A DNA stretch of 64,000 bases, taken from NCBI RefSeq assembly GCF_025725725.1, contig NZ_CP107020.1, positions 2,232,001-2,296,000 on the forward strand, given 5' to 3'. Position numbers and translations under genes: made by a program. How positions within the stretch are numbered: position 1 is the stretch's first letter; every line of letters begins with the position of its first letter. This DNA is from Brachybacterium huguangmaarense. Its GTDB lineage: Bacteria; Actinomycetota; Actinomycetes; Actinomycetales; Dermabacteraceae. The notes beneath the pieces are model-generated. The model ran no database searches, had not been told where the DNA came from, and saw nothing but the letters and a program-made list of their open reading frames with translations. Of this stretch, positions 47,085 through 54,947 are shown in pieces.

Positions 47085-48128
47085 ATGAGCACCCTGAAGC
47101 TGGCCGTCATCGAGGGCGACGGCATCGGCCACGAGGTCGTCCCCGAGGGCCTGCGGGTCCTGGCCGCCGCGCTCGAGGGCAGCGACGTCACCGTCGAGAC
47201 CACCCCCTTCGACCTCGGCGCGGGGCGCTGGCACCGCACGGGCGAGACCCTGACCGACGAGGACCTCGAGCGTCTCGCCGAGCACGACGCGATCCTGCTG
47301 GGCGCCGTCGGCGACCCCGACGTGCCCTCCGGCGTGCTCGAGCGGGGCATGCTGCTGCGCCTGCGCTTCGCCTTCGACCAGTACGTCAACCTGCGTCCCA
47401 CCCGCCTGTTCACGGGGGTCTCCACGCCCCTCCAGGACCCGGGCCAGGTCGACTTCCTGGTGGTCCGCGAGGGCACCGAGGGCCCGTACGTCGGCAACGG
47501 CGGCACCCTACGCGAGGGCACGAAGGACGAGGTCGCGACCGAGGTCAGCCTCAACACCGCCCTCGGCGTCGAGCGTGTGGTCCGCTACGCCTTCGACCAG
47601 GCCGCCGCCCGCCGCGGGCACCTGACGCTCGTGCACAAGCACAACGTGCTCGTGCACGCCGGGCACCTGTGGCGCCGCATCGTCGAGCAGGTCGGGGCCG
47701 AGTACCCCCAGGTGAGCGTCGACTACGCCCACGTCGACGCCGCGACCATCTACCTCGTGACGGATCCGTCGCGCTTCGACGTGATCGTCACCGACAACCT
47801 GTTCGGCGACATCCTGACCGACCTGGCCGGCGCGATCGGCGGCGGCATCGGGCTCGCGGCGAGCGGCAACATCAACCCCACCGGCGCCTTCCCGTCCATG
47901 TTCGAGCCGGTCCACGGCTCCGCGCCCGACATCGCCGGGCAGGGCCTCGCCGACCCGACCGCGACCGTGCTCTCCGTCGCGCTGCTGCTCGACCACATCG
48001 GCCGGGCCGACGCCGCCGAGCGTGTGCGCCGCGCCGTCGAGCAGGATCTCGCGAGCCGCGCGGGACGCCCCGCCCGCTCGACGGCCCAGATCGGCACCGA
48101 CCTCGCCGAGGCCGTCCGCGGCGCCTGA
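47085..48128 (+). CDS. leuB: 3-isopropylmalate dehydrogenase
   Basis: A 347-residue NAD-dependent decarboxylating dehydrogenase of leucine synthesis. Signatures are [56 protein letters not shown] block near residue 215, and [13 protein letters not shown]. It may also act on citramalate-derived methylmalate in the isoleucine route with CimA (known for some LeuB enzymes; inference here). It follows serA by 59 bp. Confidence 0.96.
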   Translation: MSTLKLAVIEGDGIGHEVVPEGLRVLAAALEGSDVTVETTPFDLGAGRWHRTGETLTDEDLERLAEHDAILLGAVGDPDVPSGVLERGMLLRLRFAFDQYVNLRPTRLFTGVSTPLQDPGQVDFLVVREGTEGPYVGNGGTLREGTKDEVATEVSLNTALGVERVVRYAFDQAAARRGHLTLVHKHNVLVHAGHLWRRIVEQVGAEYPQVSVDYAHVDAATIYLVTDPSRFDVIVTDNLFGDILTDLAGAIGGGIGLAASGNINPTGAFPSMFEPVHGSAPDIAGQGLADPTATVLSVALLLDHIGRADAAERVRRAVEQDLASRAGRPARSTAQIGTDLAEAVRGA

Positions 48129-48177
48129 GCGCCGCGTAGTCTTCACCCCATCCACGTCACACCCCCGGAGGTTCACG

Positions 48178-49275
48178 GTGTCCCCGCTCTCGTTCCCTCA
48201 GGCTGATGCCACCCGCCGTGCCACGGACGACGAGCGCGCCGCCATCCTCGCCGCACCCGGCTTCGGCCAGCACTTCGCCGACTTCATGGCGCACGCCCGC
48301 TGGAACGCCGAGGGCGGCTGGGGCGGCGACGAGCTCGTGCCCTACGGCCCGCTCAGCCTCGACCCCGCCACGGCCGTCTTCCACTACGCGCAGGAGATCT
48401 TCGAGGGCCTCAAGGCCTTCCGCCACGAGGACGGCTCGGTGTGGACCTTCCGCCCCGAGAAGAACGCCGAGCGCATGCAGGCCTCGGCCCGTCGCCTTGC
48501 CCTGCCCGAGCTGCCCACCGAGGACTTCCTCGCCTCCCTGCGCACCGTGACCGCGGCCGACGAGCCGTGGGTCCCCGCGGTCGACCCGAGCGCCGAGCAC
48601 TCCCTGTACCTGCGCCCGTTCATGTTCGCCTCGGAGTCCTTCCTGGGCGTGCGCGCCTCCCACACCGTCGACTACTACGTGATCGCCTCGCCCGCGGGCG
48701 ACTACTTCCCGCGCGGCGTCGAGCCGCTCGTGGTGTGGATCTCCGACACCTACGCCCGCGCCGGCGCGGGCGGCACGGGCGCCGCCAAGTGCGGCGGCAA
48801 CTACGCCTCCTCGCTGCTGGGCAAGAAGGAGGCCGCCGAGCACGGCGCCGACGAGGTCCTGTTCCTCGACTCCGAGACCCACACCCGGATCGACGAGCTG
48901 TCGGGCATGAACGTCTTCGCGATCACGGCCGACGGGCGGATCGTCACCCCCGAGCTGTCGGGCTCGATCCTGCCCGGCGTCACGCGCGACTCGATCCTGC
49001 AGCTCGCCGCGGACCGCGGCCTCGCCCCCGCCGAGGAGCGCCTCGACATGTCGAGCGTGCTCGACCAGGTGACCTCGGGCGACATCGTCGAGATGTTCGC
49101 GTGCGGCACCGCCGCCGTCATCACCCCGATCGGGGAGTTCCGCTCCAAGGACGGCTCCTGGCCGGTCGGCGGAGGCGGCTCGGGCGAGCACACCCTCGCC
49201 CTGCGCAAGGAGCTCACCGACATCCAGTACGGCCGGGCCGAGGACCGCCACGGCTGGCTGACCAGGCTCGTCTGA
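48178..49275 (+). CDS. ilvE: Branched-chain amino-acid aminotransferase
   Basis: A 365-residue fold-type IV PLP enzyme. The PLP lysine lies in TGAAKCGGNYASSLLGKK near residue 202. FEGLKAFRHEDGSVWTFRP and YLRPFMFASE fit class II BCAT proteins. It performs the last step to Val, Leu and Ile. The GTG start has GGAGGT 7 nt upstream and a separate -10 (TAGTCT at 48137-48142), in a leader very like that of serA. Confidence 0.97.
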   Translation: MSPLSFPQADATRRATDDERAAILAAPGFGQHFADFMAHARWNAEGGWGGDELVPYGPLSLDPATAVFHYAQEIFEGLKAFRHEDGSVWTFRPEKNAERMQASARRLALPELPTEDFLASLRTVTAADEPWVPAVDPSAEHSLYLRPFMFASESFLGVRASHTVDYYVIASPAGDYFPRGVEPLVVWISDTYARAGAGGTGAAKCGGNYASSLLGKKEAAEHGADEVLFLDSETHTRIDELSGMNVFAITADGRIVTPELSGSILPGVTRDSILQLAADRGLAPAEERLDMSSVLDQVTSGDIVEMFACGTAAVITPIGEFRSKDGSWPVGGGGSGEHTLALRKELTDIQYGRAEDRHGWLTRLV

Positions 49276-49286
49276 GGAGGCCCAGG

Positions 49287-50918
49287 ATGTCCGCCCCGCA
49301 TCCGCCCCCGCCCATCGACTCCTTCCACCTCTACGACACGACGCTGCGCGACGGCTCCCAGCAGGAGGGCCTGACGCTCTCGGTCGCCGACAAGCTCGCC
49401 GTCGCACGCCTGCTCGACGAGCTCGGCGTGACCTACATCGAGGGCGGCTGGCCCGGCGCCGTCCCGCGCGACACCGAGTTCTTCGCGCGGGCCCGCACCG
49501 AGCTCGAGCTCCATCACGCGCGCCTGGCCGCGTTCGGCGCCACCCGCAAGGCGGGCGCGGCGGTCGAGGAGGACGAGCAGGTGCGCGCCCTGCTCGACTC
49601 GGGCGCCCCCACGATCACCCTCGTGGCCAAGTCCGACCTGCGCCACGTCACCGGGGCCCTGCGCACCGACGGCCCCGAGAACCTCGCGATGGTGCGCGAG
49701 ACCGTCGCCCACCTGGTCGCCGCGGGGCGCGAGGTGGTCATCGACGCCGAGCACTTCTTCGACGGCTTCCGCGCCGACGCCGACTACACCGCGTCCGTCG
49801 TCGTCGAGGCCTTCCGGGCCGGGGCGCGCGTGGTCGTGCTGTGCGACACCAACGGCGGCATGCTCCCGCACGACGTCGGCGAGATCGTCGCGGACCTGCA
49901 GGCGCGCCTCGCGGACGCGGGCCTCGCGGAGGCGCGGCTCGGCGCCCACACGCACAACGACTCGGGCTGCGCGGTCGCCAACGCCCTCACCGCGGTGCGC
50001 GGCGGCATCAGCCACGTCCAGGGCTGCGTCAACGGCTACGGCGAGCGCACCGGCAACGCGGACCTGCTCACGATGCTCGGCGACCTCCAGCTCAAGATGG
50101 GCCACGACCTCGTGCCCGCCGGCACGCTCGCCGAGGCGACCCGGATCGCGCACGCGATCGGCGAGATCGTCAACATGCCGGCCTCGCCCCGCGCGCCCTA
50201 CGTCGGGACGAGCGCCTTCGCCCACAAAGCGGGGCTGCACGCCTCGGCGATCCGCGTGGACCCCGACCTGTACCAGCACATCGACCCGCGCCGCGTGGGC
50301 AACGACATGCGCATGATCATCTCCGACATGGCCGGGCGCGCCTCGATCGAGCTCAAGGGCCGCGAGCTGGGCTTCGACCTGGCAGGGGAGAAGAACCTGC
50401 TGGGGCGCCTCGCCGCGCGCGTCAAGCAGCGCGAGGCCGAGGGCTACTCGTACGAGGCGGCGGACGCCTCCTTCGAGCTGCTGCTCATGGACGAGATGGG
50501 CCGTGTGCCCCGATACTTCGACGTCGAGTCGTGGCGGGCCAGCTCCCACCAGCTGCGCGACGGCACCCTCGAGACCGAGGCGACCGTCAAGCTCTCCGAG
50601 CCGGGGGACGGCGACGGCCGCTCGGTCGCGCTCGCCGAGGGCAACGGTCCCGTCAACGCGCTCGACCTCGCGCTGCGCTCCGCGCTGCGGGGCCGCTACC
50701 CGCTCATCGACGAGTTCGAGCTGCTCGACTTCAAGGTGCGCATCCTCGACGCCCACCACGGCACCGACGCGACGACGCGCGTGCTGATCCGCACCGCGGG
50801 GGACGGCATCGAGTTCCAGACGGTGGGCGTGGGCCCCAACATGATCGAGGCCTCGTGGGAGGCCATCGCCGACGCGTACACCTACGGGCTGTACAAGGCG
50901 GGCATCGCGCAGCCCTGA
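49287..50918 (+). CDS. cimA: Citramalate synthase
   Basis: A 543-residue HMG-CoA-lyase-like enzyme. The start YDTTLRDGSQQEGLTLS and the metal histidines in GAHTHNDSGCAVAN fit citramalate synthase; the C-terminal dimerised regulatory domain begins near residue 410. It condenses pyruvate with acetyl-CoA to give citramalate, an isoleucine precursor independent of threonine. 2-isopropylmalate synthase is a less good match in size and in the GSQQEG motif. It starts 11 bp after the ilvE stop with GAGGAGG as ribosome site. Confidence 0.93.
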   Translation: MSAPHPPPPIDSFHLYDTTLRDGSQQEGLTLSVADKLAVARLLDELGVTYIEGGWPGAVPRDTEFFARARTELELHHARLAAFGATRKAGAAVEEDEQVRALLDSGAPTITLVAKSDLRHVTGALRTDGPENLAMVRETVAHLVAAGREVVIDAEHFFDGFRADADYTASVVVEAFRAGARVVVLCDTNGGMLPHDVGEIVADLQARLADAGLAEARLGAHTHNDSGCAVANALTAVRGGISHVQGCVNGYGERTGNADLLTMLGDLQLKMGHDLVPAGTLAEATRIAHAIGEIVNMPASPRAPYVGTSAFAHKAGLHASAIRVDPDLYQHIDPRRVGNDMRMIISDMAGRASIELKGRELGFDLAGEKNLLGRLAARVKQREAEGYSYEAADASFELLLMDEMGRVPRYFDVESWRASSHQLRDGTLETEATVKLSEPGDGDGRSVALAEGNGPVNALDLALRSALRGRYPLIDEFELLDFKVRILDAHHGTDATTRVLIRTAGDGIEFQTVGVGPNMIEASWEAIADAYTYGLYKAGIAQP

Positions 50919-50964
50919 GAGGATGAGGACGGAGACCGTCCGAGCGGCGCACGAGTCCGCTGGC

Positions 50965-50990
50965 GGACCGTGACGGCGCGGTGACGGTCC
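50965..50990. promoter_or_regulatory. Imperfect 26-bp inverted repeat upstream of gntR
   Basis: GGACCGT (50965-50971) and ACGGTCC (50984-50990) are inverted; between and within them GTGACGG occurs twice in direct orientation. It lies about 50 bp after the cimA stop and 35 bp before the gntR start. It may be an operator for the regulator, a transcription terminator of the cimA operon, or both. Confidence 0.35.
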
Positions 50991-51025
50991 GGGAGCGGAC
51001 CGGCCACGGTCGTGAAGGGACGAGA

Positions 51026-51718
51026 GTGAGCGACATCGGACAGAGCCTCGCCGGACGCGCGTATCGCGAGCTCTGGCAGCGCATCGTGCACCTCGACTAC
51101 CCGCCGTTGACCCCGCTCCACGAGAAGGCGCTGAGCCAGGAGCTCGGGATGGGCCTCTCGCCCGTCCGGCAGGCGCTGCGCCGCCTCGAGTACGACGGCC
51201 TCGTGATGATCCTGCCGCGGCGCGGGACCCTCACGACCGAGGTCGGCCTGCACTCGCTGCAGTGGGAGCTCGAGATCCGCGAGGAGCTCGAGGGCTTCGC
51301 CACCGCGCTCGCGGCCAGGCGCGGCTCGCGGCGCGAGCACGAGGAGCTGCTCCGGCACATCGCCACGATGGACGAGCTCGCGTCGCACGAGAGCGACCTC
51401 CCCACGCTCATGCGGTTCACCGACGCCGACAGCGCCTTCCATCGCATGATCTACCGGCAGACGCGCAATGACAGCCTGATCGTGGATCTGGAGCGGCACT
51501 TCGCCCACGCCCTGCGGATCTGGAACTACTGTCACCGCAGCCAGTCGATCGATCGGCCGTCCTTCACGCTCGACGCGTACGACATGGGCAGCTATCGGGA
51601 CGTCGCGCTCGCCGTGAACGACCGCGACGCCGAGGCGGCCCGGGAGGCGATGCGCGATCACGTGCGGCGCGACACGACCGCTGCGCTCGCCCTCCTGCGC
51701 GATCTCGACGCCGGCTGA
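51026..51718 (+). CDS. GntR family regulator with FCD domain
   Basis: A 230-residue FadR-type regulator. The winged helix spans about 5-70 (ALSQELGMGLSPVRQALRRLEYDG) and the helical FCD ligand domain about 80-225 (FHRMIYRQTRNDSLIV, with metal-binding-type histidines at ENHVRR-like and EAMRDHVRRD positions). FCD members respond to organic acids. The GTG start has AAGGGA 5 nt upstream. The next genes are two acetoacetate-decarboxylase-family proteins in the same direction, and a palindrome sits at the promoter between them. Likely repressor of that pair (inference). Confidence 0.92.
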   Translation: MSDIGQSLAGRAYRELWQRIVHLDYPPLTPLHEKALSQELGMGLSPVRQALRRLEYDGLVMILPRRGTLTTEVGLHSLQWELEIREELEGFATALAARRGSRREHEELLRHIATMDELASHESDLPTLMRFTDADSAFHRMIYRQTRNDSLIVDLERHFAHALRIWNYCHRSQSIDRPSFTLDAYDMGSYRDVALAVNDRDAEAAREAMRDHVRRDTTAALALLRDLDAG

Positions 51719-51769
51719 CCGGGCGCGATGCCTGGTCCGTGGTCCTGAGCGGGGGTCTTGGACACCCAA

Positions 51770-51781
51770 CTGAAATTTCAG
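51770..51781 (+). promoter_or_regulatory. Palindromic operator in the decarboxylase promoter
   Basis: CTGAAATTTCAG is a perfect 12-bp palindrome and AT-rich in a very GC-rich setting. It lies between TTGGAC (51758-51763, weak -35) and TATGTT (51785-51790, -10). A regulator bound here would block RNA polymerase. The adjacent GntR/FCD protein is the obvious candidate. Confidence 0.6.
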
Positions 51782-51811
51782 TGGTATGTTCAGGTGATCA
51801 CGGTCACCCCG

Positions 51812-51850
51812 ATGGCCGTGCCCCCGGACCCGAGCACGAAGGACCCCTGA
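51812..51850 (+). CDS. Twelve-codon upstream frame overlapping the decarboxylase start
   Basis: ATG-initiated frame MAVPPDPSTKDP ending in TGA at 51848-51850. The first base of a CTG codon (51847) that could begin the decarboxylase is shared, giving CTGA. AAGGA lies inside the frame. It may be a coupling device or chance; no independent ribosome site is seen. Confidence 0.3.
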   Translation: MAVPPDPSTKDP

Positions 51851-52611
51851 AGAGCGCCTCGTACGACCCCCGCCGGTACTTCACCGTCCTGGGCTACGAC
51901 CCGGGCGACCAGGAGTACGCGTGCACGGATCTGGCCACGCTCAACGTCTACTGCCGAGGCGACCGCGAGCAGCTCTCCGCGCTCGTCGGCGTCACCCCCT
52001 TCGAGCTCACGAGCGACGTGTTCGTGCTGACCGTCGCCGACTTCGCGAACTGCACGATGACGCAGGGCCGGTACTTCGACGGGGGAGCCATCCTGCCCAT
52101 CGCGTACGGCGAGCATCGTGGCGGCACCTACTTCTTCGAGTTCGAGGACGAGCACTGGAGCACCGCGGCCGGACGCGAGCTGTGGGGATACCCCAAGCGG
52201 TACGCCAAGATCTCGTTGGACAAGGACGACCGCGGCGCGCGCGGCACCATCTGGCACTACGACACGCCCATCCTCGACATCGCGCTCGAGTTCGACGACG
52301 CCGTGAGCGGCGAGGGCTGGGCCGATGCGGTGCTGTCCCCGACCCTCCAGGTGCGCGCCGTGCCCGAGCTCGACGGGCCCTCGTACTCCCAGTTCGACAT
52401 CTCCCTGCGCGACACCGCCGCGAACTTCGTGCTCACCGAGCGGCGCCTCGGCCGCGCGAGCGCCCAGGTCGGACGCATCGACATCGGCTCGGACATCCTC
52501 GACGGCGCGGCGCTCGAGATCCTCGAGGTCCTGGGCGGGGAGTACGTCCTCGGGGACTTCGCCGCCACGCACGCGCACGGCACCCCGATCGTGCTCGACT
52601 CCCTCGTCTGA
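51847..52611 (+). CDS. Acetoacetate decarboxylase family protein, first copy
   Basis: About 254 residues of the ADC fold. The Schiff-base-type lysine is Lys117 in GRELWGYPKRYAKI, and EHRGGTYFFEFEDEHW precedes it. The start is unusual: no ATG, GTG or TTG occurs near the beginning of the conserved region. CTG at 51847 with nearby AAGGA is given here; the nearest canonical in-frame start is GTG at 51781, which falls inside the operator and before the likely transcript start. The second copy follows 45 bp later and shares the CRGDREQL and DDVFVL/SDVFVL stretches. A true decarboxylase or a hydratase/aldolase-like relative are both possible. Confidence 0.8.
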   Translation: MKSASYDPRRYFTVLGYDPGDQEYACTDLATLNVYCRGDREQLSALVGVTPFELTSDVFVLTVADFANCTMTQGRYFDGGAILPIAYGEHRGGTYFFEFEDEHWSTAAGRELWGYPKRYAKISLDKDDRGARGTIWHYDTPILDIALEFDDAVSGEGWADAVLSPTLQVRAVPELDGPSYSQFDISLRDTAANFVLTERRLGRASAQVGRIDIGSDILDGAALEILEVLGGEYVLGDFAATHAHGTPIVLDSLV

Positions 52612-52656
52612 GCACCGCCGCCCCCGCCCCCGACAGACAGGACGACATCGTGACCT

Positions 52657-53382
52657 ATGACCTCGCGCTTCACCGGGATGATGCCGGGCGACACCACCTA
52701 CGAGGTGGACGGCCTCCGGCAGCTGTGGATCTACTGCCGCGGCGACCGGGACCAGCTCGAGCACCTCGTCGGGCACCTGCCGTTCGGCCTGCAGGACGAC
52801 GTCTTCGTGCTGGGCATGGCGGACTTCTCCGCGGGGCCGGGATGGACGGACGCGAGCGTCGTGCTGCCGATCACGTTCGAGGGCCGCAGGGGCGGCACGT
52901 ACTGCTTCGAGTACGAGGACCAGCACACCTCGGTGGCGATGGGACGGGAGGCCTGGGGGTACCCCAAGGCCCTCGCCCGGATGACCTGGGACGAGGACGC
53001 CTCGGGACTGCACGTCCGGGTCGACGACTACGACACCGAGGTCTTCGAGGCCGACGTCGTGCTCGACGACGCCGTGGACGACGCCGCGTGGAGCCATCTG
53101 AGCATCTACCCCCAGTACCAGGTCAGGGCGGTCCCCCAGAAGAACGGGCCGGGCTTCGACAGCATGGAGGTCGTCAGCCGCGACCCCTCGGTCGACGAGA
53201 TCGTGCAGGAGAGGCACCTGGGGCGAGCCCGCGTGGACATCGGCACGGTCGACATCGCCAACCGCATCCTCGGCGGGCGCCGCCTCGAGGTCGTCGACGT
53301 GCTCGGGGCCGAGCTCCGGGTCAGCGACTACCGCTCCACCTCGGAGAACGGCGTGCCCCGCACCGTGCAGAGGCTGGTCTGA
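52657..53382 (+). CDS. Acetoacetate decarboxylase family protein, second copy
   Basis: A 241-residue ADC-fold protein clearly paralogous to the preceding gene (IYCRGDRDQLEHLVG against VYCRGDREQLSALVG). The active-site-type lysine is Lys104 in GREAWGYPKALARM; the residue after it is Ala where classical decarboxylases have a second lysine that lowers the pKa. The upstream copy has Arg there. The pair may form a heteromer. The ATG has only a weak ribosome site. Substrate unknown. Confidence 0.85.
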   Translation: MTSRFTGMMPGDTTYEVDGLRQLWIYCRGDRDQLEHLVGHLPFGLQDDVFVLGMADFSAGPGWTDASVVLPITFEGRRGGTYCFEYEDQHTSVAMGREAWGYPKALARMTWDEDASGLHVRVDDYDTEVFEADVVLDDAVDDAAWSHLSIYPQYQVRAVPQKNGPGFDSMEVVSRDPSVDEIVQERHLGRARVDIGTVDIANRILGGRRLEVVDVLGAELRVSDYRSTSENGVPRTVQRLV

Positions 53383-53419
53383 GCCGAGCACGACGGCACG
53401 GCCGGAGAGGAAGGATCGC

Positions 53420-53548
53420 ATGTTCCGTCCGGATCACGACATCGCCCTGCTGACCTGCCGCCCGAACGACGAGATCGAGCAGGAGTTCACGGCCGCGATG
53501 GACGTGCTGGGCGCGGAGAAGGAGCGCCCCCGGGCCGCGGCGGCCTGA
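53420..53548 (+). CDS. Small hypothetical protein, 42 residues
   Basis: A frame beginning MFRPDHDIALLTCRPNDEIE with GAGGAAGGA 5-6 nt upstream of the ATG, one of the better ribosome sites in the window. It starts 37 bp after the second decarboxylase gene and shares its direction, so it is probably the last gene of that operon. It has one cysteine and an Ala/Arg-rich end. It might be a small subunit or the remnant of a longer gene. No family recognised. Confidence 0.5.
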   Translation: MFRPDHDIALLTCRPNDEIEQEFTAAMDVLGAEKERPRAAAA

Positions 53549-53666
53549 CCACCGCCGCACGGCGAGGATCGGGACCATCGGTTCCGGCGGCGCGCGGAGG
53601 CTACCCTAGCCTGGACCGATCGGCCCGCCCCGGCCGTCGCCCCTCGCTTCCCGCCCCGGAGGTTCC

Positions 53667-54881
53667 ATGTCCTCGCCCCGCCCTGCCGCGCCCGCCGTCG
53701 CCGACCAGGCCGATCCCCGCTCACCCGGCCAGGCGCGCCTGGCCCTCACCCTCGCGACCGTCGGCTTCGGGCTCAACTTCTGGGCCTGGGCGCTGCTCAG
53801 CCCGCTCGGTCCGGTGTTCGTCTCCCAGGGCATCGCGACGGACGCGGCGCTGCTGGTCGCGATCCCCGTGCTCGTCGGCTCGCTCGGCCGCATCCTGGTG
53901 GGCGCCCTGACCGACCGCTTCGGCGGCCGCACGATGTTCCCGATCCTGTCGATCGCGACGATCGTGCCCGTGCTGTTCCTCGGCGTCCTGGGCCAGCACA
54001 GCTACCCGATGATCCTGCTCGGCGGCTTCTTCCTCGGCGTCGCCGGGACGACCTTCGCGATCGGCGTCCCGTACGTCAACTCGTGGTTCCCGGCCGCCAA
54101 GCGCGGCATGGCCACCGGCATCTACGGCGTGGGCATGGGCGGCACCGCCATCAGCGCGTTCGCGACGGTGCCGCTGTGGCGCCACGTGGGCCCCGTCGCG
54201 CCGTTCGTGATCGTCGCGATCGTGCTGGCCGTCTACGCCGTCGTGGCGTGGCGCCTCATGCCCACCTCGCCCACCTGGACGCCCGTCACCAAGAACCTCG
54301 CCGCGCAGCTCGGCGGCGTCATGCGCATCCCGCTGACCTGGCAGACCGCGTACCTGTACGCCGTCTCCTTCGGCGGCTACGTCGCCTTCTCGGTCTTCCT
54401 GCCCACGATGCTGACCACGTGGTACGACCTCGAGCTGTCGGACGCCGCGTTCCGCATGGCCGGGTTCGTCGTGGTCGCCGTCATCATGCGGCCCGTCGGC
54501 GGCACCCTCGCCGACCGCCTCGGCGCCGTGCGGACCCTGCTCGTGGCCTACGCGCTCGTGAGCGTCGCCGCCGTCGTGCTGGCCTTCCATCCGGGCCTCA
54601 TGCCGCTCGGCACGATCGCCTTCATCGTCATGGCGATGGGCCTCGGCCTCGGCTCGGGCGCCGTGTTCGGCCTCATCGGGCAGACCGCCGACCCCGCGCA
54701 GGTCGGCTCGATCACCGGGTTCGTCGGCGCCGCCGGGGGACTGGGCGGCTTCGTGCCCCCGCTCGTCATGAGCGCCGTGCACGGCGCGACCGGCAGCTAC
54801 TCCGCCGGCGTCGTGCTGCTCCTGATCGCGGCGCTCGCCGCGATCGGCGTCACCGTCGTCGTGGGCCGGCGCGCCCGCTGA
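53667..54881 (+). CDS. narK: NarK-type nitrate/nitrite transporter
   Basis: A 404-residue major facilitator with about 12 hydrophobic segments. The nitrate-family signature appears as GGFFLGVAGTTFAIGVPYVN followed by WFPAAKRGMATGIYGVGMGG in helix 5, and a second GLGSGAVFGLIG near helix 10-11. It lacks a fused second domain. GGAGGTTCC precedes the ATG. The narG start is 66 bp downstream on the same strand, so uptake of nitrate and its reduction are coupled genetically. Nitrite export is the alternative function. Confidence 0.92.
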   Translation: MSSPRPAAPAVADQADPRSPGQARLALTLATVGFGLNFWAWALLSPLGPVFVSQGIATDAALLVAIPVLVGSLGRILVGALTDRFGGRTMFPILSIATIVPVLFLGVLGQHSYPMILLGGFFLGVAGTTFAIGVPYVNSWFPAAKRGMATGIYGVGMGGTAISAFATVPLWRHVGPVAPFVIVAIVLAVYAVVAWRLMPTSPTWTPVTKNLAAQLGGVMRIPLTWQTAYLYAVSFGGYVAFSVFLPTMLTTWYDLELSDAAFRMAGFVVVAVIMRPVGGTLADRLGAVRTLLVAYALVSVAAVVLAFHPGLMPLGTIAFIVMAMGLGLGSGAVFGLIGQTADPAQVGSITGFVGAAGGLGGFVPPLVMSAVHGATGSYSAGVVLLLIAALAAIGVTVVVGRRAR

Positions 54882-54947
54882 CGGCGGCGGCGCCCCGCCG
54901 CGCACCCCGCTTCATGACCGTTCGCCCCGCGTCCTGAGGAGGACCCC

